This document shows positions 1-6,091 of a stretch of 9,188 nucleotides of DNA, one piece after another. The translations under genes were made by a program, and so were the position numbers. This stretch comes from Marinospirillum sp. (GTDB lineage: Bacteria; Pseudomonadota; Gammaproteobacteria; Pseudomonadales; Halomonadaceae), in assembly GCA_007119985.1 (NCBI GenBank), contig SKOQ01000075.1, positions 1 through 9,188 of the forward strand. The letters are read 5' to 3'. The notes beneath the pieces were generated by a model, which was not told the DNA's origin, made no database searches, and saw only the letters and a list, made by a program, of their open reading frames with translations. The first letter of the stretch is position 1. Each line of letters starts with the position of its first letter.

Positions 1-138
1 TCAACTTGCAAAGTTTTGCTTACTTCTGTAAAAGAACCCCACCTAAGCAGTATCCCTTCTATCGGTTCCGAGGCAGATGCATGATCCATCGCCACGCGAA
101 ACCTCTCTCGCTTAACCACCATCCAAAGGAGACGGACC

Positions 139-1512
139 ATGAACCAGCGCGTCATGCTCAATACACCCGCCTTAGAGGCCCGCCCCTTCCAAGTCTATAC
201 TCAGCGCCAGCTGGATAAAATCCAGCCCTTACAAGCCCTGCCTGAAGCACTGCGTTTTGAAATGCAGGTGGTCAGCCAGGTACTGCCCTTTCGCGTCAAT
301 AACTATGTGATTGAAGAGCTGATCGACTGGAATAATATTCCTGCCGATCCCATCTTCCAGCTCACCTTTCCACAAAAAGGCATGCTCAAACCCGAGCACT
401 ATGAACGAATTGCACAGTTGATGATCGATCAAGCGCCCGCAGCAGAGCTGAAAGCCGCTGTAGAGGAAGTGCGCCAAGAACTCAACCCCCACCCTGCTGG
501 GCAGATGGATTTAAACCTGCCGCTGCTCAATGGTGAACCGCTGCCTGGGATGCAGCACAAGTATCAAGAAACCGTGCTGTTTTTTCCCAGCCAAGGACAG
601 GTCTGCCACAGCTACTGCACCTTTTGTTTCCGCTGGGCGCAGTTTGTCGGCGATAAAGACCTGAAGTTTGCCACCAATGAAGCCACGAGCCTGCACCAGT
701 ATCTGGCAGAACATCAAGAAGTGACCGACCTGCTGCTGACTGGTGGTGATCCAATGGTGATGAAGGCCAAGCACCTACGTCAGTATCTTGAAGGACTGCT
801 CAGCCCAGAGTTAGAGCATGTACAGAATATCCGTATCGGCTCCAAGAGTTTGACCTTCTGGCCGTATCGCTTTGTCACGGATGAGGATGCGCATGAGGTT
901 TTACAGCTGTTTCGTGATCTGATTGCTGCGGGCAAGCATGTGGCGTTTATGGCGCACTTTAACCACTGGCAAGAAATGGAAACACCAATTTGCCGTGAGG
1001 CGATTCGTCGCATTCGTGAAACAGGGGCTGAAATTCGTACCCAAGCACCGCTTCTGAAGCATATTAATGACGATGCGCAACAGTGGGCCAAGATGTGGAA
1101 GCGCCAAGTGCAGCTCGGCATGATTCCCTACTATATGTTTGTGGAGCGCGATACTGGAGCCCAGCACTATTTTGAGGTGCCGCTGGTGCAAGCTTGGGAG
1201 ATATACCGCGAAGCCATGCAGCAGGTTCCTGGTTTGTGTCGTACTGCCCGCGGCCCATCTATGTCCGCCGATCCAGGTAAGATTGAGATTCAAGGTGTCA
1301 CCGAGATTCACGGCGAGAAGGTCTTGGCCTTACGGTTTATTCAAGGCAGAAAGGCAGACTGGATACAACGCCCTTTCTTTGCCAAGTATGATGAAAACGC
1401 CACTTGGCTCAATCATCTTGAGCCTGCCTTGGGTGAAGCGGCCTTTTTCTATGAAGCTGAATTTGCGCAGATGAAACAAGACAAGCAGGCGCTGATCGCA
1501 CGCGAAGCCTGA
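139..1512 (+). CDS. KamA-family radical SAM protein (lysine 2,3-aminomutase-like)
   Basis: A 457-residue protein with the radical SAM cluster motif CHSYCTFC (C156, C160, C163), which would ligate a [4Fe-4S] cluster for reductive cleavage of S-adenosylmethionine. TGGDP at 201-205 is the expected SAM-contacting glycine motif. The family (lysine/glutamate 2,3-aminomutases, EpmB) uses PLP; K381 in SADPGK is the likeliest PLP lysine, by eye. Unlike clostridial lysine 2,3-aminomutase, it has no C-terminal CxCxxC zinc cluster: the only other cysteines are C285 and C367. The residues after the cluster are FRWAQF rather than the Arg-rich run of EpmB/LAM. The substrate therefore cannot be named, and a true lysine 2,3-aminomutase is doubtful. 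The start is supported by AAGGAG at 126-131, seven bases before ATG. It reads alone towards the convergent sanA-like gene. Family membership is secure; the reaction is not. Confidence 0.9.
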   Translation: MNQRVMLNTPALEARPFQVYTQRQLDKIQPLQALPEALRFEMQVVSQVLPFRVNNYVIEELIDWNNIPADPIFQLTFPQKGMLKPEHYERIAQLMIDQAPAAELKAAVEEVRQELNPHPAGQMDLNLPLLNGEPLPGMQHKYQETVLFFPSQGQVCHSYCTFCFRWAQFVGDKDLKFATNEATSLHQYLAEHQEVTDLLLTGGDPMVMKAKHLRQYLEGLLSPELEHVQNIRIGSKSLTFWPYRFVTDEDAHEVLQLFRDLIAAGKHVAFMAHFNHWQEMETPICREAIRRIRETGAEIRTQAPLLKHINDDAQQWAKMWKRQVQLGMIPYYMFVERDTGAQHYFEVPLVQAWEIYREAMQQVPGLCRTARGPSMSADPGKIEIQGVTEIHGEKVLALRFIQGRKADWIQRPFFAKYDENATWLNHLEPALGEAAFFYEAEFAQMKQDKQALIAREA

Positions 1513-1516
1513 TTAG

Positions 1517-1656
1517 GGAACCTCTGATCAACGTCACGAGCACAGATCAGGCAAGGCGAAATTGATCGAAAAAGCGGAGTTTACACGGAGTAAATGAGCA
1601 TTTTGAGGCCAATTTCAACGCAGCATGACCAAGCGCAGTAGTTAATCAGAGGCTTC
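1517..1656. mobile_element. MITE-like non-autonomous element with terminal inverted repeats
   Basis: A 140-bp non-coding element. Its ends GGAACCTCTGATCAA (1517-1531) and TTAATCAGAGGCTTC (1642-1656) are inverted repeats matching at 12 of 15 positions. It is flanked by TTAG at 1513-1516 and again at 1657-1660, a likely 4-bp target duplication. The interior is an imperfect long hairpin: GAAATTG (1558-1564) pairs with CAATTTC (1610-1616), AAAAAGC (1569-1575) with GCATTTT (1598-1604, one mismatch), and TTTAC (1580-1584) with GTAAA (1590-1594) around the loop ACGGA. A subterminal CTGATC/GATCAG pair lies at 1524-1529 and 1545-1550. No transposase is encoded. TTAG fits the YTAR target of the IS5 subgroup, so an IS5-type parent is inferred. 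It resembles, from memory only, dispersed repeats seen in other gammaproteobacterial genomes. It lies between two convergent stop codons and may act as a terminator or spacer. Confidence 0.75.
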
Positions 1657-2334
1657 TTAGAAATCAAGCGGCTCAGGATCACCCAAGATTCTGGGCGCGC
1701 GTTGCCACAGATGCAGATCACCCAAAGTGCGCATTCTCGCGGCCACTTCACGCAACCAGAGGCGCTTCATATCCTGCCAATCTGGTCCTGGTGCCACACA
1801 GCCAGCGGCCTCAAGCCCCAAAGACTGAGCGATATAAAGCGCCCGCGGTAGATGATAATCTTGGGTGACCAGCAGCGCGCGCTCAACTTGAAAAACATCT
1901 CGAGCACGCTTTAACGTATCAAAGGTACTCAGCCCAGCAAAGTCGAGCGTTGTTCTGCTGACTGGCACCGCTAACTCTTGCAAGTTCTGCTGCATCCGTA
2001 AAGGCTCGTTATAGTGGAAAGTGCGGTTGTCTCCAGATAAAAGCAGATGCTCGACATGCCCAGCATGATAGAGCGCCGCAGCCCGCTCCACACGACCAAA
2101 AAAATGCGGATTAGGTGCGCCTGAGCGTAAAAACTGGCTAGTACCAAAAACTATCGCAACAGAAAAATCATCCGCGCACAACTCGACCTGCTGCTCGATT
2201 TTGCTTTGCTGGCGCAGCACAAACCAGCTATTCAACAGCAGCAGCAGTAAAGCGCAGAAGAGGGCCATCAAAGCAAGGCGCGAGAACCAACGCATCAACC
2301 AGCGCACAGGTTTTTCCTTATTTGTCATCATCAT
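1657..2334 (-). CDS. sanA: SanA/YdcF-like DUF218 inner-membrane protein
   Basis: A 225-residue protein of the DUF218 (SanA/ElyC/YdcF) family. It has a short basic N-terminus, one membrane segment at about residues 18-40, then a single DUF218 domain expected to face the periplasm. The pattern is that of SanA: IVFGTSQFLRSGAPN (61-75), LLLSGDNRTFHYNEP (97-111), LDFAGLSTFDT (130-140) and TQDYHLPRAL (157-166). E. coli SanA is linked to envelope barrier function and vancomycin exclusion at high temperature; its biochemistry is unresolved. Three tandem ATG codons (2326-2334) leave the exact start open within two residues, and no strong ribosome binding site precedes them. The TAA stop lies inside the TTAG that borders the MITE-like element. 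It is divergent from the MipA/OmpV-like gene, with 138 bases between them. The family is confident; SanA orthology is likely. Confidence 0.85.
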   Translation of the reverse strand: MMMTNKEKPVRWLMRWFSRLALMALFCALLLLLLNSWFVLRQQSKIEQQVELCADDFSVAIVFGTSQFLRSGAPNPHFFGRVERAAALYHAGHVEHLLLSGDNRTFHYNEPLRMQQNLQELAVPVSRTTLDFAGLSTFDTLKRARDVFQVERALLVTQDYHLPRALYIAQSLGLEAAGCVAPGPDWQDMKRLWLREVAARMRTLGDLHLWQRAPRILGDPEPLDF

Positions 2335-2414
2335 GACACTTATCTAAACACGAAATGTCATTGAGCGCGATACGACTTCCTGCTTGTTTTCTGCTGGATT
2401 GAATTGCACTCAGA

Positions 2415-2453
2415 GAGCGAAAAGATTAGACTCACCAGTCTAAATTCACGCTC
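2415..2453. promoter_or_regulatory. Interrupted inverted repeat upstream of mipA-like gene, possible operator
   Basis: A perfect 7-bp palindrome, TTAGACT-CACC-AGTCTAA (2426-2443), lies inside outer arms GAGCG (2415-2419) and CGCTC (2449-2453). A weak candidate promoter, TTGCAC (2404-2409) with 17 bp to TAGACT (2427-2432), would place the -10 in the left arm, so a regulator bound here could block or drive transcription. It could instead be a 5' leader hairpin. No T-run follows, so a terminator is unlikely. The repeat is seen directly; the regulatory role is inferred. Confidence 0.4.
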
Positions 2454-2472
2454 ACTGAAATAAGGATAATCC

Positions 2473-3219
2473 ATGCCTGCATTCTGGCGCCCTTGGCTTT
2501 TTCTGCTCGGTCTTTTCTGCCTGCCTGCCCAAGCCCAGTTCAGTGCTGGCATAGGGTTCAGCGCCAGCCAGAGCCCCTATCAGGGAGTCAGCAGCAACCC
2601 GAACACCATTCCTGCTTATGTGAACTACCAAGGCCAACGCCTTTACCTGCGCGGCACTGAACTTGGATTCGCCCTCTGGCAGCAAGGCGATCGCCAACAA
2701 GCCTTGAGCTTGAATGTGATCGCCAGTGGGCGCTTGGCTGGGTATCACGCGAGTGACTCGGCTTTTCTCACCGGCATGGCGACACGTCGTTGGTCTTTAG
2801 ATGGAGGGCTGGCCTTATCTGGGCGCTATCAACAGCATCTTTTTTCTATCAAGGCTGTGCATGATCTTTTGGATCACCACCAAGGCTATGAGGTGAACGG
2901 CTACTATGGCTACCTGTTGCGCCTTCATCCTCGCTGGACCATCACGCCTGGGTTCAACCTCAGCTGGCAGAGTGATGATCTGGTCGATTACTATTTTGGT
3001 GTGCGACCAGAAGAGGCCAGAAACGAGCGCGCGGCTTATCAAGCGGCTGGCGGGTTAGAGCCACAAGTCAGTCTGATGAGCCTGTGGCAAGTGAGTGAGC
3101 GCCAGCAGTTGATTGCCATCGCGCGAGTGCGTTACCTCGCCAGTGAGGTCAGAAAGAGTCCGCTGGTCGACCGACGTCATACCAGCGGCGTGTTTCTAGG
3201 CTATATTCTTAGCTTTTGA
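2473..3219 (+). CDS. MipA/OmpV-family outer-membrane protein
   Basis: A 248-residue secreted protein. A signal peptide with a hydrophobic core (LFLLGLFCL) ends in PAQA, with probable cleavage after A21. The mature part begins QFSAGIGFSASQSPYQGV and shows MipA/OmpV traits: YQGQRLYLRG (53-62) near the N-terminus, alternating aromatic/polar strands, DYYFGVRPEEA (173-183) and a terminal Phe, the usual last residue of Gram-negative beta-barrel proteins. MipA in E. coli links MltA with PBP1B; OmpV proteins in other bacteria are porin-like or adhesive. Which role applies is unknown. The start is set by AAGGA at 2462-2466, six bases before ATG. The gene diverges from sanA, behind the inverted repeat at 2415-2453, and its last 11 bases overlap the 3' end of the opposing psd. 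The family call is good; the precise function is open. Confidence 0.85.
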   Translation: MPAFWRPWLFLLGLFCLPAQAQFSAGIGFSASQSPYQGVSSNPNTIPAYVNYQGQRLYLRGTELGFALWQQGDRQQALSLNVIASGRLAGYHASDSAFLTGMATRRWSLDGGLALSGRYQQHLFSIKAVHDLLDHHQGYEVNGYYGYLLRLHPRWTITPGFNLSWQSDDLVDYYFGVRPEEARNERAAYQAAGGLEPQVSLMSLWQVSERQQLIAIARVRYLASEVRKSPLVDRRHTSGVFLGYILSF

Positions 3220-4222
3220 TCTTGGAAGATTCAGCGGATGCTGCTTCTTGCTCATCTTGCTGGTCTTCTTCCTGCTGTTCTTCCTGCTGCTCAGCCGTGG
3301 TTTGGCTGGCTGACTCCGGCTCTGTTTGTGGCGCAGCGGCTTCATTCGCGGGGCTGGCTGTACTCAGCGCCTGAATCTCGCCTAGCCCTTCGCCCATGCG
3401 CACCGCACTGCCAGCGGCCAGATCATCACGCCACGCCATCGCATCGGGTCCGAACAGCAGAATCACAGTCGAACCCAGTTTAAAGCGCCCCATCTCAGCA
3501 CCGCGCTCCAGCAGAATCGGCGCTGGATCAGCAAAGTTTTTCACAGTCACGCGCCGTGCCGGTGGCGCAACCTGACCATCCCAGACGGTTTCGATGCCAG
3601 CGACAATCATCGCGCCCACCAAAATCATCGCCATAGGGCCAGCTGGGGTCTCAAAAAAGCACACCAGGCGCTCGTTACGCGCAAAAAGATTCGGCACTTG
3701 ATCAGCCGTGGTTTGATTCACTGAAAACAATTGCCCAGGGACATACAGGGTTTCTAATAGCTTGCCTTGCAATGGCATATGCACGCGGTGATAGTCCTTG
3801 GGCGAAAGATAGATGGTCGCAAAGCTGCCACCAACAAAAGGCTGGGCTTTGTTCAGATCACCTCCGAGCAATCTCTGCAGGCTATAAGTCTGCCCTTTTG
3901 CCTGCAGGATACGGCCTTCAGTGATTGGCCCCATCTCGCTCACAGCACCATCGGCTGGACTGAGTAACTGGGTTGGATCAGCCGCCAAGGGACGTGCGCC
4001 TGCCTTGAGTTCACGCGTAAAAAAAGCATTAAAATGCTCGTAGGCACGCGGATCTGGCTGCGCGGCTTCGGACATATCCACTTCAAAGCGTTTGATAAAC
4101 GCGCTGATCAGGTTATTTTTAATCCAGCCGATACGCGTTTCCGCAAGGCGCCCGGTCACACGCGAGATCAGATGCTGAGGAAGAAGGTACTGCATCCACA
4201 CAAAAAGTTTTTCTTTATTCAC
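3209..4222 (-). CDS. psd: Phosphatidylserine decarboxylase proenzyme
   Basis: Decarboxylates phosphatidylserine to phosphatidylethanolamine at the inner membrane. From the GTG at 4222 it has 337 residues. The family's self-cleavage site is present as KLGST, with Ser251 becoming the pyruvoyl group of the small alpha subunit. The other triad residues are D91 in SPADG and H148 in YHRVHMP, close to E. coli D90/H147/S254. The N-terminus (FVWMQYLLPQHLISRVTG) matches the amphipathic start of bacterial Psd. The GTG at 4220-4222 is preferred over the in-frame GTG at 4235-4237 because AAGGA lies seven bases upstream of it. The oddity is a low-complexity tail of about 50 residues after LGEIQAL, dominated by Gln and Glu, roughly where E. 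coli Psd (about 320 residues) ends or carries a shorter poorly conserved tail. It is divergent from pgi and convergent with the mipA-like gene. Confidence 0.95.
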   Translation of the reverse strand: MNKEKLFVWMQYLLPQHLISRVTGRLAETRIGWIKNNLISAFIKRFEVDMSEAAQPDPRAYEHFNAFFTRELKAGARPLAADPTQLLSPADGAVSEMGPITEGRILQAKGQTYSLQRLLGGDLNKAQPFVGGSFATIYLSPKDYHRVHMPLQGKLLETLYVPGQLFSVNQTTADQVPNLFARNERLVCFFETPAGPMAMILVGAMIVAGIETVWDGQVAPPARRVTVKNFADPAPILLERGAEMGRFKLGSTVILLFGPDAMAWRDDLAAGSAVRMGEGLGEIQALSTASPANEAAAPQTEPESASQTTAEQQEEQQEEDQQDEQEAASAESSKIKS

Positions 4223-4229
4223 GACATTT

Positions 4230-4234
4230 TCCTT
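4230..4234 (-). promoter_or_regulatory. Ribosome binding site deciding the psd start
   Basis: On the minus strand AAGGA is followed by seven bases and GTG (4222-4220). The alternative GTG at 4237-4235 lies upstream of this site and has no Shine-Dalgarno of its own, so the start at 4222 is chosen. Confidence 0.65.
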
Positions 4235-4309
4235 CACTTGGCGACTTACCTAAGCTAATGATCACCCCAAGAGACACACCACCCCTTCTTGGACTCCGAG
4301 TGCATCTTA

Positions 4310-4327
4310 CCAGCGCACTCGCGCTGG
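4310..4327. repeat. Perfect stem-loop between psd and pgi
   Basis: CCAGCGC-ACTC-GCGCTGG is a perfect 7-bp inverted repeat with a 4-base loop in the 213-base region between the divergent psd and pgi starts. Neither strand has a T-run after it, so it is not an obvious intrinsic terminator. It may be an operator or a leader hairpin for psd. Only the symmetry is directly seen. Confidence 0.45.
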
Positions 4328-4373
4328 AGACAGTCATCCGCATCAACAATCACAGCACCTTGATCCTAGTTGG

Positions 4374-4402
4374 TTAATTTCCACAGCCGCACCTGCTATG
4401 AT
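4374..4402 (+). promoter_or_regulatory. Candidate sigma-70 promoter for pgi operon
   Basis: TATGAT at 4397-4402 matches the -10 consensus at five of six positions. TTAATT at 4374-4379, spaced by 17 bp, is a weak -35. A transcript would begin near 4409, about 27 bases before the pgi ATG. No other promoter is evident further into the five-gene run, so this may drive the ZorA/ZorB-like genes too. It is a prediction by eye. Confidence 0.4.
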
Positions 4403-4435
4403 CGCGTCTTTATTTGCGTAGAAAATGGTGATTGC

Positions 4436-6091
4436 ATGTCTCGCCCAAGTTGGACGCCTGAATGGAAGGCTTTAGAAGATCTTGCTCAACAGCAGGGTGC
4501 ATTACATCTTAAGGATCTCTGCTTGGATCGCCAGCGTTTTGATCGCTTCAGCTGGCGCAGTGGCGCACTATTTTTAGATCTCTCCAAACAAAGGCTCACG
4601 CAAGAGACCTTGCCTGCTTTGTTCAAATTAGCTCAGGCGCAAAAACTGGAGCAGGCAATTCAGGCGCTGCTCAGTGGCGCGCCGATTAATACCAGCGAGC
4701 AAAGACCTGCACTGCATACTGCACTTCGCCTGCCCCCCGATGCGGAGCTTTGGGTCGAAGGTGAGAATATCAACCTGGCGATCCAAGCCAGTTTAGAGAA
4801 GATGGCCCAGCTGGTTGAGCGGCTACATCAAGGACAGTGGCGTGGCGTCACTGGCTATCCGATCACTGATGTCGTCAACCTCGGCGTCGGCGGCTCTGAT
4901 CTCGGCCCGCTGATGGTGACTCATGCCTTAGCCGAATGGCGTCCTGAAGACATCGCGCCGCTTCATTTGCATTTTGCTTCCACGATGGATGGTTCACAGC
5001 TGGCTGAGCGGCTTAAACTCCTGAATCCAGAAACCACGCTGTTTATTATCTCATCCAAATCTTTTAGCACCATTGATACGCTCACTAATGCTGCAACGGC
5101 CAAGCACTGGCTGGTTCAGCATCTTGGACAGGAAGCTCTCGTGCTCAAACAGCACTTTATTGGTGTTTCCGCCAAGGAAGAAAAGATGAGCGCTTGGGGC
5201 ATTGACCCCCAGCATCAGCTGACCTTCTGGGACTGGGTAGGGGGGCGCTACTCCCTCTGGTCTTGTATCGGTCTACCCATCGCATTGCAAATCGGTATGG
5301 CTGGATTTCGTGCACTGCTGGCGGGAGCCCATCAGATGGATCAGCATCTGGCTCATGCACCGCTGGAAAGCAATCTTCCTGTACTGCTGGCACTGGCTGG
5401 GATCTGGAATATCAACTTCTTGGGGATGAGTGCCCAAGCCATTCTGCCCTATGATGGTCGCTTAAAATACCTGCCAGCCTATCTCAGTCAGCTTGAAATG
5501 GAATCCAATGGCAAGAGCACAACCCAAGAAGGCGAGCTGGTCGACTATGCTACCTGCCCCATTTTATGGGGTGAGCTCGGCCCCAATGCCCAGCACGCCT
5601 TTTATCAGCTGCTGCATCAAGGCACAGAAGCCGTACAGTGTGATTTTATTGCCCCCATCCGGCGTTATGAGCAGATGCGTGATCCACAAGCGCGTCATTA
5701 TTTCCAAGGGCAACATCGTTTAGCACTGGCCAACTGCCTCGCACAATCTCGCCTATTGATGCTCGGTGATGCCGCCGTACCCGATCAGCATACCCAGCGC
5801 GATGCCCATCTGTTTTATCGTGGCAATCAACCTTCCTCCACTTTATTACTGGATGAACTTAGCCCCTCCAGCCTCGGGCAACTGCTGGCCCTCTATGAGC
5901 ATAAGGTGTTTGTGCAAGCCAGTATCTGGGGCATCAATCCCTTTGATCAATGGGGGGTCGAACTGGGCAAAAAGATTGCCCTCTCGACTGAACAAGCCCT
6001 GCTTGGCCAGACTCAAATGGAGTTTGATCCCTCAACTGAGGGTCTTCTGGCGCTTTGTCTTTCTTCTGATCAACCGCAAGGAACCCACTGA
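4436..6091 (+). CDS. pgi: Glucose-6-phosphate isomerase
   Basis: Cytoplasmic enzyme interconverting glucose-6-phosphate and fructose-6-phosphate. The 551-residue length is typical. Family signatures include VNLGVGGSDLGPLM in the N-terminal half, FIISSKSFSTIDTLTNA (phosphate-binding Ser/Thr loop), WDWVGGRYSLWS, MESNGKS (active-site Glu and following segment), GELGPNAQHAFYQLLHQG (conserved catalytic His region) and the C-terminal NPFDQWGVELGKK with the conserved active-site Lys. The frame stays open upstream to a TTG at 4370, but the conserved N-terminus starts at the ATG at 4436 (MSRPSWTPEWKAL). The Shine-Dalgarno is poor (GGTG at 4427-4430). The TGA stop shares its A with the ATG of the next gene, so the ZorA-like gene is probably translated with it. 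Nothing in the sequence suggests it is non-functional. Confidence 0.97.
   Translation: MSRPSWTPEWKALEDLAQQQGALHLKDLCLDRQRFDRFSWRSGALFLDLSKQRLTQETLPALFKLAQAQKLEQAIQALLSGAPINTSEQRPALHTALRLPPDAELWVEGENINLAIQASLEKMAQLVERLHQGQWRGVTGYPITDVVNLGVGGSDLGPLMVTHALAEWRPEDIAPLHLHFASTMDGSQLAERLKLLNPETTLFIISSKSFSTIDTLTNAATAKHWLVQHLGQEALVLKQHFIGVSAKEEKMSAWGIDPQHQLTFWDWVGGRYSLWSCIGLPIALQIGMAGFRALLAGAHQMDQHLAHAPLESNLPVLLALAGIWNINFLGMSAQAILPYDGRLKYLPAYLSQLEMESNGKSTTQEGELVDYATCPILWGELGPNAQHAFYQLLHQGTEAVQCDFIAPIRRYEQMRDPQARHYFQGQHRLALANCLAQSRLLMLGDAAVPDQHTQRDAHLFYRGNQPSSTLLLDELSPSSLGQLLALYEHKVFVQASIWGINPFDQWGVELGKKIALSTEQALLGQTQMEFDPSTEGLLALCLSSDQPQGTH

Noticed and set aside
6..34. Possible promoter TTGCAA (6-11) with TAAAAG (29-34) for the KamA-like gene
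   Set aside because: Only four of six matches in each box and at the window edge; too weak to list as a feature.
6..218. 70-residue open frame overlapping the start of the KamA-like gene
   Set aside because: It covers the ribosome binding site and first codons of a clear gene, has no recognisable features and no Shine-Dalgarno.
901..1311. 136-residue minus-strand open frame opposite the KamA-like gene
   Set aside because: Antisense shadow of a strongly recognisable radical SAM protein, with no ribosome binding site seen.
1594..1641. Short ATG-started frame of 15 codons inside the MITE-like element
   Set aside because: Too short, with no Shine-Dalgarno, and the sequence is explained by hairpin-forming repeat arms.
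4223..4237. Upstream GTG start for psd
   Set aside because: The AAGGA inside this stretch is the ribosome binding site for the GTG at 4222, and the five extra residues are not conserved-looking.
4370..4435. TTG-initiated N-terminal extension of pgi
   Set aside because: The conserved Pgi N-terminus begins at ATG 4436, and the extension spans the likely promoter -10.
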